Below, piece by piece: positions 26,406-34,533 of a stretch of DNA of 64,000 nt. The DNA comes from Frateuria_A sp049727805 (GTDB lineage: Bacteria > Pseudomonadota > Gammaproteobacteria > Xanthomonadales > Rhodanobacteraceae). A program made the translations under genes and the position numbers. The notes beneath the pieces were generated by a model that was given only the letters and a program-made list of their open reading frames with translations, searched no databases and was not told the DNA's origin. How positions within the stretch are numbered: the first letter of the stretch is position 1; each line of letters opens with the position of its first letter. The DNA is taken from contig NZ_JBCNYA010000021.1 of the NCBI RefSeq assembly GCF_049727805.1, positions 7,672 to 71,671 on the forward strand. The letters are read 5' to 3'.

Positions 26406-26846
26406 GTGGCGCCACGCCCGCAAACGCTGTTCAACGCGCTGATCCGCCGCGGCATCGACCTGCGTGCGATGTACCGCGACGCCTCCACGCAGGCCAACGA
26501 GCCCGGCCTGCGCGTGGTGCTGGGCGAGAACGCGGGCGCGCTGGACCAGGTCATCGCCGACCTGCAGCGCCAGGTCAGCCAGCTGGGTGGCACGCCGGCG
26601 CGGCGCGGGCGCCTGGGTGGCGTGGCGCGGCGCCAGTTGATCGAGTGGCTGCTGCCGGAAACGCCCCACCGCGACGTCGCCTGGATCGCCCGGCTGGCGC
26701 ACGGCGAGGCGGCGCTGGTGCACGCCTTCGAGCAGGGCCTGCAGCGCGCCACGCCCGACGCCGCGCTCGTGCTCCGCCGCCAGCTGCCGCGGCTGCAGGG
26801 CATCCACCTGGACATGCACAGCCTGGCCCGTGCCCGACGCTGCTAA
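26406..26846 (+). CDS. DUF2383/PA2169-family four-helix protein
   Basis: A 146-residue helical protein (TLFNALIRRGIDLRAMYRDASTQANEPGLRVVLGENAGALDQVIADLQ, later RRQLPRLQGIHLDMHSLARA). The spacing of acidic and His residues in helical segments resembles the PA2169/DUF2383 ferritin-like four-helix bundle. Start is uncertain: GTG 26406 follows GAGGAAA by 8 bases and begins the conserved part, while another GTG at 26352 would add 18 unconserved residues. It ends 45 bp before the DUF924 gene. Function unknown. Confidence 0.6.
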   Translation: MAPRPQTLFNALIRRGIDLRAMYRDASTQANEPGLRVVLGENAGALDQVIADLQRQVSQLGGTPARRGRLGGVARRQLIEWLLPETPHRDVAWIARLAHGEAALVHAFEQGLQRATPDAALVLRRQLPRLQGIHLDMHSLARARRC

Positions 26847-26891
26847 GCTCGACGCGCCCTGGGGCCCCGAGGCCTCCGTGGGGGAACGGCC

Positions 26892-27464
26892 ATGATCGCA
26901 AGCGCGCAGGAAGTCCTTCAGTTCTGGTTTGCCGACGAGAACGCGGTGCGCTGGTTCGTGCGCGACCCCGGGTTCGACCAGGTCATCCGCGAGCGTTTCA
27001 GCGACACCCTGGAGGCCGCCGCCGTCGACGCGCTCGACAGCTGGACCGTCACGCCGCACGGCTGGCTGGCGCTGCTGATCGTGCTCGACCAGTTCAGCCG
27101 CAACATCTACCGCGGCGAGGCGCGTGCCTTCGAGCAGGACACCAAGGCGCAGGCACTGGTGCTGGAGGGGCTGGAGCGCCGCGACGACGAGGCGCTCGCG
27201 CCGCTGGAGCGCGTGTTCGCCTACCTGCCGCTGGAGCATGCCGAGGATCTCGGCTTGCAGTGGCGTTCGGTGACGCTGTTCCGCGCGCTTTCCCTACAGG
27301 CGTCGCCGCAGGGGCGCGGGCAATATGAGGGCTTCCTCGACTACGCGCGCCGGCACTGCGAAGTGGTCGCGCGCTACGGCCGCTTCCCGCACCGCAACGC
27401 GGCGCTCGGCCGGCCCAGCTCGCCGGACGAACTGGCCTACCTGGCCGAAGGCGGCGGCTTCTAG
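26892..27464 (+). CDS. DUF924 family protein
   Basis: A 190-residue soluble helical protein with the family signature throughout: EVLQFWFADENAVRWFVRDPGFDQVIRERF, LIVLDQFSRNIYRGEARAFEQDTKA, FAYLPLEHAEDL and a C-terminal YGRFPHRNAALGRPSSPDELAYL. The fold is a TPR-like helical repeat; the biochemical role is unknown. The DQFSRNIYRG, PLEHAED and FPHRN segments are the invariant family residues and are all present, so the gene looks functional. ATG 26892 is the obvious start. Confidence 0.9.
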   Translation: MIASAQEVLQFWFADENAVRWFVRDPGFDQVIRERFSDTLEAAAVDALDSWTVTPHGWLALLIVLDQFSRNIYRGEARAFEQDTKAQALVLEGLERRDDEALAPLERVFAYLPLEHAEDLGLQWRSVTLFRALSLQASPQGRGQYEGFLDYARRHCEVVARYGRFPHRNAALGRPSSPDELAYLAEGGGF

Positions 27465-27513
27465 CCGGCGCATCCGCCGCGCGTCGTCGATTCCATCCTT
27501 GGGAGGGAACGAC

Positions 27514-27801
27514 ATGCGCAGGATCCTCATCGCCAGCCTCTGGCTGCTGGCTTGCACCGCCTCCGCTTCGGACACGCTGCGCGTCGGCAGCCGCCTGCTG
27601 GTGGCCGGCGACAGCGCCGCGCAGGTGCGCGAGCTGCTCGGCCGGCCCGACCGCGTGACGCACCATCGCAGCCGCCGCCACGGCCGCGGCGTGGCCGTGC
27701 TGGCGCCGGCCAGCGAAAGCTGGCTCTACCGCCGCGACGGCAGCGAGATCACCGTGACGCTGGTCGACGGGGAGGTGGCCGGGATCGAGCAGCGCCCGTG
27801 A
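27514..27801 (+). CDS. Small DUF2845-like exported protein
   Basis: A 95-residue protein with a short signal peptide (MRRILIASLWLLACTASA) and a mature part SDTLRVGSRLLVAGDSAAQVRELLGRPDRV...ESWLYRRDGSEITVTLVDGEVAGIE. The G-D-S-x-x-x-V-x-x-x-L-G-x-P-D pattern is that of DUF2845 and of the SmpA/OmlA (BamE-like) fold. GGGAGG is 7 bases before the ATG. Probably periplasmic; no role known. Confidence 0.72.
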   Translation: MRRILIASLWLLACTASASDTLRVGSRLLVAGDSAAQVRELLGRPDRVTHHRSRRHGRGVAVLAPASESWLYRRDGSEITVTLVDGEVAGIEQRP

Positions 27802-27905
27802 GTGCAGCGCGGCCATGACCGATGGCACGGCATGACGCCTGGCCCATGCCGGCGCGTATGGGCCGCGGGAAGCTGGTGCCGTACCCGTCGACCCTGGAGA
27901 CGACC

Positions 27906-28721
27906 ATGCGCCCGCTGATCCTCGCCCTCGCACTTGCCGCCGGCATGACGCTGGGCGCGCAGGCCCAGGCGCACGGCCTGCACGTGAACGACCAGAAGTG
28001 CAACTTCGGCACCGACTATGACGTGCTGGTCAAGCCCGACGGCATCACCTTCGAGCGCCAGGACGGCACGCCGGGCAGCGTTTTCATGCACGACGGCGCG
28101 CTGCGCATCGACGGCCGCGACGTTGCCGTGTCCGCCGGCGACGCCAAGCGCCTGCGCGAGTACGAGAGCCAGGTACGCAGCCTGCTGCCCGAGGTCGCCT
28201 CGATCGCGCGCGAAGGCGTGGATATCGGCTTCGACGCGCTCGCCACGGTGGTGGCCAGCTTCGCCGACGATCCGGCCGAACGCAGCCGGCTCGTCGCCGA
28301 ACTCAACCAGCAGCACCGGCAGGCGCTGGCCGAGGTCGACAGCGGCCTGGGCCATGGCGTGTGGCGCCAGCACAGCATGCAGGACCTGATGGAGAACCAG
28401 GTCGGCGGCGCCGTTTCGACCCTGGTCGGCACGGTCACCGCCAAGGCGGTCAAGGCCGCGCTGAGCGGCGATGAAAGCCAGGTCGCCGCGCTGGAAGCGC
28501 GCGCCGATTCGCTCGACAAGAGCATCGACAAGGAAGTGGACGCGCGCGCCGACAAGCTGGGCGAACGCGCCGAAGCGCTGTGCCCGCGCATGCAGCGGCT
28601 CGACGAGCTGCAGCAGGCGTTCGAGTTCCGCCTGAAGGACGGCGCGCGCCTGGCGCTGGTCGACCACCAGGCCCAGGATCACCAAGAGGCTTCCGCCAAG
28701 ACGAAGCCCGAGGACCGCTAG
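27906..28721 (+). CDS. DUF2884 (YggN-like) family protein, second paralogue
   Basis: A 271-residue exported protein (signal MRPLILALALAAGMTLGAQAQA). It opens with KCNFGTDYDVLVKPDGITFERQD, matching TCHASSSYDLTVKPDSLMFDR of the protein at 25491, and shares the GALRIDGRDVAVSAGDAKRLREYESQVRSLLPEVASIAREGVDIGFDAL block and the C-terminal LCPRMQRLDELQQ. The middle is charged and helical. The two paralogues are separated by three unrelated small genes. A strong intrinsic terminator follows the stop by 62 bp. Function unknown. Confidence 0.8.
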   Translation: MRPLILALALAAGMTLGAQAQAHGLHVNDQKCNFGTDYDVLVKPDGITFERQDGTPGSVFMHDGALRIDGRDVAVSAGDAKRLREYESQVRSLLPEVASIAREGVDIGFDALATVVASFADDPAERSRLVAELNQQHRQALAEVDSGLGHGVWRQHSMQDLMENQVGGAVSTLVGTVTAKAVKAALSGDESQVAALEARADSLDKSIDKEVDARADKLGERAEALCPRMQRLDELQQAFEFRLKDGARLALVDHQAQDHQEASAKTKPEDR

Positions 28722-28782
28722 CCGCCCCCACGGCTCGCGGTCCGGCCGCTCTCCCATATCGACCACCTACGAAGCGGCCATG

Positions 28783-28823
28783 CGCCGCGCCGGCTTCCCC
28801 CAGACCGGCGCGGTGTTTTTTTT
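28783..28823 (+). terminator. Intrinsic terminator after the second DUF2884 gene
   Basis: A perfect 9-bp stem, CCGCGCCGG (28785-28793) with CCGGCGCGG (28805-28813), can extend by a C-G and a G-T pair, has an 11-nt loop, and is followed at once by eight T residues (28816-28823). It ends the plus-strand run of small exported-protein genes and isolates the MscS gene. Confidence 0.93.
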
Positions 28824-28890
28824 GCGTGGGCGCCGGGAATCACCGCGGTTCTGCTAGGTTTGCAGGTCGGTTCGTACACGGAGTGCCCCG

Positions 28891-29733
28891 ATGCCCGACC
28901 TGCTCACCCGGATCCATTTCTCCGAGAACGCCACGCGGCTCGGCATCAACGTGCTGGTCGCGCTGCTGATCCTGTTGATCGGCACATGGCTGGCCGCGCG
29001 CATCGCCAACCTCACGCAGCGCGCGATGCACCGCGCAAGCGTGGACGCCACGCTGGTCGGCTTCCTGCGCAACCTGATCTACGGCGTGCTGGTGGCGGTA
29101 CTGGTGGTCACCGCGCTGATCACCGCCGGCGTACCTTCCGCGCCACTGGTGGCGGCCCTGGGCGCCAGTGGCCTGGCGATCGGGTTGGCCCTGCAGGGTT
29201 CGCTCAGCAACCTGGCCTGGGGCGTGCTGCTGATCGTGTTCCGGCCGTTCCGCGCCGGCGACTTCATCCATGCCGGCGGCGTCGACGGCACGGTGGAGAC
29301 GGTCAACCTGATGTACACGCTGTTGGTGCTGCCGGACAACCGCGAGGCGATCGTGCCGAATGCGAAGATCGGCGGCGATGCGATCATCAATGCCAACCGC
29401 CGCGGCACGCGCCGCTTCGAGCTGAAGATCGGCATCGGCTACAAGGACGACATCGGCCAGGCGATCGCGGAGATCGAGAAGCTGTTCGCGGCGGATGTGC
29501 GCATCCTGAAGGAGCCGCCGGCCACCGTGGTGACCGGCACGCTGGGCGAAAGCGCGGTCGAGCTGATCGTCCGCGCATGGACGCGCAGCGAGGACCTCTG
29601 GGGCGCCCAGACCGAGTTGCTGCGCAAGATCAAGGAGCGCTTCGCCGACGTGGGCATCAGCATCCCCTTCCCGCAGCGCGAGCTCACCGTGGTGCAGGGC
29701 GCGCTGCCGGACGGGACCCGCCAGGTGGGCTGA
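28891..29733 (+). CDS. MscS-family mechanosensitive channel
   Basis: A 280-residue inner-membrane channel of the small MscS type. Three hydrophobic segments at residues 15-36, 63-85 and 88-110 are followed by the pore-lining glycine/alanine helix GASGLAIGLALQGSLSNLAWGVLLI and the beta-domain start FRPFRAGDFIHAGGVDGTVE. The C-terminal alpha-beta domain (ELKIGIGYKDDIGQAIAEIEKL, VVTGTLGESAVELIVRAW, RFADVGISIPFPQREL) is complete. It opens under membrane tension to release solutes on osmotic downshock. The gene stands alone between the terminator at 28783 and the convergent ABC permease. Confidence 0.93.
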   Translation: MPDLLTRIHFSENATRLGINVLVALLILLIGTWLAARIANLTQRAMHRASVDATLVGFLRNLIYGVLVAVLVVTALITAGVPSAPLVAALGASGLAIGLALQGSLSNLAWGVLLIVFRPFRAGDFIHAGGVDGTVETVNLMYTLLVLPDNREAIVPNAKIGGDAIINANRRGTRRFELKIGIGYKDDIGQAIAEIEKLFAADVRILKEPPATVVTGTLGESAVELIVRAWTRSEDLWGAQTELLRKIKERFADVGISIPFPQRELTVVQGALPDGTRQVG

Positions 29734-29831
29734 CGCCCAACAGCCGCCGCCGATCGACCGGCGCTGCTTCGGCCACGCCCAAAGGGACGCCCGCCGCGAG
29801 CGAGCGGGTTCCCTGGCAAGGCTGAACGCTG

Positions 29832-32800
29832 CTACTGCACCACCACCGGCCGCCGGTTGTCGCCCGACACACGATCGATCAGCTCGTTGAACGGGTCGAT
29901 GCCCGCCTCGGCCGGCGTGCCGTCCACCGTCACGGTGATGGTGCTGTCGCCCGCCGGCAGCAGGCGCTTCTCCAGGTACAGCGGCTTGCCGTCGCGGCCC
30001 TTGCCCGGCGAGGCAGCGAACACGCCGATCTCGATCGGCACGTCCGGCGTGGCGGACGTCTCCCTGCCGGTGCCGTCGACATGCACCTTGCCCGCGTGCA
30101 CCTTCATCGTCACCTCGTAGCGGCCGCCCGGCAGCCTTTTCGCGGTGGCATCGTTTATGCGGTTGTCGAACAGCGTGATCTTCCAGAACAGGTCGTCCAG
30201 CAGGCCCTTCCACTTCGGATCGAGACCTTCGCTGAGCGTGTCCATGAAATCCTGCGAGGTCGGGTAGGGCGGCCCGCGGAACCGCCAGGCGAGCAGGAAC
30301 TGTTTCAGCAGCCGGTCGAAGGTGTCCTCGCCGACGTAGTCCTGCAGCGCGTAGAACACCAGCGAGCCCTTGTTGTAGTGGATGTACTGCTGGTTCTCGA
30401 CCTTCGCCAGCGGCTCCTCGGCCACTTTTTCGGTGGCGCGGCTCATCAGGTACTTGTCCAGCTCGTACTTGAGGAACTTGCGCATCTGGTCGGCGCCGTA
30501 CTTGTGCTTCATGACCATCAGCGCCGAGTACTGGGCGAGCGACTCGCTCAACATGGTCGAGCCCTGCATGTGCGCGCCGATCACCTGGTGCGCCCACCAC
30601 TGGTGCGCCACCTCGTGCGCGGTGACGTAGTACACGTAGTCGATCTTCGAAGGATCGCGCAGGTCGGCGATGAAGCCGAGCGATTCGGAGTAGGGGATCG
30701 TGTTGGCGAACGACTGCGCGAAGGTTGCGTAGTTGGGGAACTCCAGGATGCGCAACTGGCGGTACTGGTAGGGCGTGTAGTGGGCCTGGTAGTAGGCCAG
30801 CGCATCCTTGCTCGCCTGGATCATGCGGTCCACGTTCCAGGCGTGCTCGGGGTTGTAGTAGACCTCGATGGCGATGCCCTCGAAGCTGTCCTTCTTCACC
30901 GCGTAGCGCGCCGACAGCCAGGCGAAGAAATCCAGCATCGGGCGGTCGGCGGTGTAGGTGAAGTAGCGCCGGCCGTTGGCGGTCCAGGTTTTCGTCAGAT
31001 ATCCCGGCGCCAGCGCGATCTGGTCGGCGGCGGTGGAGACGGTGGTGCTGAAGTCGATCCAGTCGGCGTCGTTGCTGACGTAGTTGTCGCCCAGCGCGGT
31101 CTTGTCGCCCAGCTTGGGCATGCGTGGCACGTCAGGCGGCAGGCCGTACTTGCGCCGGTCGCTGCGGTCGGTGAGCTGCACGTCGCTCTGGTAGCCGAAG
31201 CGCGGCAGCACCTGGCTGTTGAAGAACGTGCCGTTGCCGGCCAGGAACTGCCCGCTCGGCTCGTTGGTGAAGCCACGCTGGGCGTACTCGAGGTCGAAAT
31301 CGAACGCCATCGAGGCGCCTGGCGCGAGCGGGGCCTTGAGCCGGTAGATGGCGTAACCCAGCCGCTTGTCGTCGTTGACCGTGTCGTGCGGCGCGAAGGA
31401 GAGCGACTTGACGGTGAAATGCGTATCGAAGTTCACGTGCAGCGCGTCGATCGGCCTGGCCGTCCGGTTGACCAGCGTGTAGTGCCCGCGGATCGCGAGC
31501 CGATGCTGGTAGGGATAGATGTCCACGTCGGTCTTCACCGCGCTGATGCGCGGCTGCGCCAGATCCTTGTACTTCGCGTAGGCCTTCTCGTAGTCGGCGC
31601 GCTTGCGCGTGGCCTGCTCGCTGCTCTCGTAGTGGTTGAGCACGTTGGTGTTGTAGAAGATCCAGGCGCCGCTCAGCACGAAGCCGGCCAGCGCCACGCC
31701 CAACGCGATGGCCGCCGGCCGCCGCAGCCGCGCGCGCGCCTCGTGCAGGCGCTCGCGCCAGGACTGGCCGGTGCCGCGCACGTTGAACAGCGCGGCCACC
31801 ACCAGCAGCGCCGCCGCGGCGAAGCCCCAGTACAGGTCGAACCACAGCGCGCCAGCCAGGTAGCGGCCGAAGCCGTTCATGTCCGAATACGGCACCGACG
31901 AGGCGTGGCCGTAGATGAACAGGTTGTGCTCCCAGTGCAGCAGCGGGAAACCGATCAGCGAGACGACCAGCCACACGATGCCCAGCAGGTAGCCCATGAA
32001 CTTGCTGCCGGCCAGCGTCTGGAACAGCAGCATGAGCACCGCCAGCAGCACGAACGGCGCCGCGTCCAGCCCCAGCGTCGCCAGGTACAGGCCGAGCTCC
32101 AGCCGCGTGTAGCCGTGGCCGAGCTGCCAGCCGATGCCGACCAGGTCGCCGATCAGAAGGTACACCAGCACCACCGCGACCAGCGCCAGCAGGCGCGCGG
32201 TGAGCGGCAGCCAGTCCGGCAGCGGGAAAGCGTCGACCACCTCGGCGGTGTGCCGGTCGCGCTCGCGCCAGACCAGCTCGCCGGCGTAGAAGGTCACGAT
32301 GATCGCCAGCAGCCAGTGGAAGCTGCCCTGCACCGTGGTGATCACCGAGTGCGTGACCGGATAGGTCGCGGTGCCGTAGATCTCGCCCGAGAAGGCCAGC
32401 GCGAACAGCAGGTTGACCAGCCCGAACACCAGCATCACCAGGAACGGCACGCCGCGCAGCACCTGGCCCAGGTCGAACGCCAGCAGGGCGCGCAGTTGCG
32501 TCAGGCGGGCGCGCCGGTCGTGCGCCAGCTCCACCGGTGGCAGAACGATGCGCGCTGCGCCGGCTGCCGGCCGCAGCAGCGGCGGTTCCGCGCGCGGCTT
32601 GCGCCGCGGCAGTTGCAGGCCCTCGCGGTTGGTGCGAAACAGCGCGAACGCCGCGCCGGCCAGCAGCACCGACACGCCCAGCCAGAGCAGCCGGTTCCAC
32701 AGCAGCAGGCCTTCCAGCGGCGGCAGGCGGCGGTTGAGCTCGTCGGCCGACCAGTAGCGCGTGACGATGCCGAGCGTGCGGTGGCCGAACGGATCGAGCA

Positions 32801-33419
32801 TCGCCGCAATGACGTGGTGGTTGACGTCGCGGGTGAGCAGGCCCGAGAGCGACAGCAGCACGATGAAGGCGATGATGCCGATGTAGGTGGCCAGCAGCGA
32901 ACGGGTCACCGTGGCCAGCAGGAACAGCAGCGAGGCCGCGAACAGCATGTCGGGCAGCACGATCACGCCGAACGCCCAGCCGTAGCCGCGCCAGTCGGCG
33001 GGGCCCAGCCGCGCCGGGTCGATCCACGGCATCGCCCCGCCCAGCGCCACGCCCAGCATCACCGTCAGCATCACCGCCACGGTCGCGGCGTAGCCGGCCG
33101 CCAGCCGTCCGCCCAGGTAGGCGCCGCGGCCGACTGGCGTGGCGAACATCAGCTCGGCGGTGTTGTGGTCGAAGTCGCGCAGCGCCGCACCAGCGACGAA
33201 CACGCCGCCGGCCAGCAGGCCGACGATGGTGAACTGGTTGACCAGCCGCACGATCACCATCGGCGCGTTGCGCAGCACGTTGCCGCTGGCGCCGCCGATC
33301 ATCACCGCATCCGTGCTGGCGACCGCGAAGGCCAGCGCGCCGAAGGTCAGCGCGAGGATCCAGAACAGCGGCGCGCGCCACTGCTGGCGCCACTCGAAAC
33401 GGAAGATCTCTCCCAGCAT
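29832..33419 (-). CDS. ABC-2 permease fused to M1-family metallopeptidase
   Basis: A 1195-residue fusion. Residues 1 to about 560 hold two sets of membrane spans of an ABC-2 permease (for example FILALTFGALAFAVAS, TVAVMLTVMLGVALGGAM, FLVMLVFGLVNLLFALAF). After a single span near residue 585 comes an M1 aminopeptidase-like region, with the zinc site H-E-V-A-H at residues 935-939 and a downstream Glu (Glu959, in LSESLAQYSAL). The spacing is one residue longer than in classic M1 enzymes. Together with the ATPase encoded 4 bp upstream it would form an ABC system with a periplasmic peptidase arm. Relatives are usually annotated as permease/M1 aminopeptidase; the substrate is not established. Confidence 0.9.
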   Translation of the reverse strand: MLGEIFRFEWRQQWRAPLFWILALTFGALAFAVASTDAVMIGGASGNVLRNAPMVIVRLVNQFTIVGLLAGGVFVAGAALRDFDHNTAELMFATPVGRGAYLGGRLAAGYAATVAVMLTVMLGVALGGAMPWIDPARLGPADWRGYGWAFGVIVLPDMLFAASLLFLLATVTRSLLATYIGIIAFIVLLSLSGLLTRDVNHHVIAAMLDPFGHRTLGIVTRYWSADELNRRLPPLEGLLLWNRLLWLGVSVLLAGAAFALFRTNREGLQLPRRKPRAEPPLLRPAAGAARIVLPPVELAHDRRARLTQLRALLAFDLGQVLRGVPFLVMLVFGLVNLLFALAFSGEIYGTATYPVTHSVITTVQGSFHWLLAIIVTFYAGELVWRERDRHTAEVVDAFPLPDWLPLTARLLALVAVVLVYLLIGDLVGIGWQLGHGYTRLELGLYLATLGLDAAPFVLLAVLMLLFQTLAGSKFMGYLLGIVWLVVSLIGFPLLHWEHNLFIYGHASSVPYSDMNGFGRYLAGALWFDLYWGFAAAALLVVAALFNVRGTGQSWRERLHEARARLRRPAAIALGVALAGFVLSGAWIFYNTNVLNHYESSEQATRKRADYEKAYAKYKDLAQPRISAVKTDVDIYPYQHRLAIRGHYTLVNRTARPIDALHVNFDTHFTVKSLSFAPHDTVNDDKRLGYAIYRLKAPLAPGASMAFDFDLEYAQRGFTNEPSGQFLAGNGTFFNSQVLPRFGYQSDVQLTDRSDRRKYGLPPDVPRMPKLGDKTALGDNYVSNDADWIDFSTTVSTAADQIALAPGYLTKTWTANGRRYFTYTADRPMLDFFAWLSARYAVKKDSFEGIAIEVYYNPEHAWNVDRMIQASKDALAYYQAHYTPYQYRQLRILEFPNYATFAQSFANTIPYSESLGFIADLRDPSKIDYVYYVTAHEVAHQWWAHQVIGAHMQGSTMLSESLAQYSALMVMKHKYGADQMRKFLKYELDKYLMSRATEKVAEEPLAKVENQQYIHYNKGSLVFYALQDYVGEDTFDRLLKQFLLAWRFRGPPYPTSQDFMDTLSEGLDPKWKGLLDDLFWKITLFDNRINDATAKRLPGGRYEVTMKVHAGKVHVDGTGRETSATPDVPIEIGVFAASPGKGRDGKPLYLEKRLLPAGDSTITVTVDGTPAEAGIDPFNELIDRVSGDNRRPVVVQ

Positions 33420-33423
33420 GGCG

Positions 33424-34308
33424 TCAGGCCGCCCGCGCCGTGGCCTGCGCGCGCAGGCGGCCGAAGTAGACGTCCTCCAGGTCTGGCGCCACCGGTTCGA
33501 AGCCGGGCTCCGGCAGCGCGTCGGCCAGCACGTGCAGCAGCGTGCGGCCGCCGGCCAGGCGGGTGGAGAGGATGGTCATGCGGGCGCGGTAGTTGTCCAG
33601 CTCCGCCTTGTCGATCGAGCGGCGCCACACGCGCCCGTCCAGGCTGCGGATCGCCTCGCGCGGCTCGCCGGTGAGCAGCACCTGGCCCTGGCCGATGATC
33701 GCCATGCGCGGGCACAGGTCGGTCACGTCGGCGACGATGTGGGTGGACAGGATCACCACCACCTTTTCGCCGATCTCCGCCAGCAGGTTCAAAAAGCGGT
33801 TGCGCTCCTCCGGATCCAGGCCCGCGGTGGGTTCGTCGACGATCACCAGCTTCGGGCTGCCGATCAGCGCCTGGGCGATGCCGAAGCGCTGGCGCATGCC
33901 GCCGGAGTAGGTGCCGAGCTTGCGCTTGCGCACGTCCCACAGGTTGACCTGGCGCAGCAGCGCCTCGGTCAGGTCGCGCCGCTCGCCGCGGGCGGTGACG
34001 CCCTTGAGCACGGCGAAGTGGTCCAGCATCGCCTCCGCGGAAACCTTCGGGTAGACGCCGAATTCCTGCGGCAGGTAGCCGAGCAGGCGGCGGGTGGCCG
34101 GCTTGTCGGCCAGCAGGTCCAGCCCGTCCAGCTCGACGCTGCCCTGGTCGGGGTCCTGCAGCGTGGCAATGGTGCGCATCAGCGAGGATTTGCCCGCCCC
34201 GTTGGGGCCCAGCAGGCCGAACATGCCCTGCGGGATGTCCAGGTCGATCCCACGCAGCGCGTGCACGCCGTTGGCGTAGGTCTTGGACAGGTGGCGGATG
34301 GTCAGCAT
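33424..34308 (-). CDS. ABC transporter ATP-binding protein
   Basis: A 294-residue ATPase with all motifs: Walker A GPNGAGKSS, Q-loop LGYLPQEFG, signature YSGGMRQRFGIAQ, Walker B LVIVDEPTAGLDPEE and the H-loop STHIV. The start is ATG 34308 behind CGAGGAGC; an upstream in-frame start has no ribosome site. The stop at 33424 is 4 bp before the permease/peptidase start, so the pair is translationally coupled. The C-terminal 60 residues are of the type seen in ABC-2 exporters. Promoter for the pair is in the 225-bp divergent gap to aceF. Confidence 0.94.
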   Translation of the reverse strand: MLTIRHLSKTYANGVHALRGIDLDIPQGMFGLLGPNGAGKSSLMRTIATLQDPDQGSVELDGLDLLADKPATRRLLGYLPQEFGVYPKVSAEAMLDHFAVLKGVTARGERRDLTEALLRQVNLWDVRKRKLGTYSGGMRQRFGIAQALIGSPKLVIVDEPTAGLDPEERNRFLNLLAEIGEKVVVILSTHIVADVTDLCPRMAIIGQGQVLLTGEPREAIRSLDGRVWRRSIDKAELDNYRARMTILSTRLAGGRTLLHVLADALPEPGFEPVAPDLEDVYFGRLRAQATARAA

Positions 34309-34533
34309 GCGGGCTCCTCGAGCGCCGCCCCGCGCGGCGCGCCGGGACTCAGGATAGGCACCGGGGTGGGCGGGCACATCGGCACAAGGTCATGCATGCC
34401 CCGCCGCGGGCGGCAGTCCCTCGGGCCCGGGAGCGCGACGGGACGACGCGGCGGGCGGCCGTTCGCTATCATGGGAGGCCTTGCGCGGCGCCATCCCCCG
34501 GGCGCTGCGTCCCCGACATCGCAGGAGATCCCC

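Noticed and set aside
28785..28823. Hairpin before the MscS gene considered as a riboswitch or leader element
   Set aside because: A GC stem followed directly by eight T residues is a standard intrinsic terminator for the upstream gene.
30081..33674. A 1197-residue plus-strand frame opposite the ABC permease/peptidase gene
   Set aside because: Composition is dominated by Arg, Gln, Ala and Val with no motifs, while the minus strand has clear permease spans and HEVAH.
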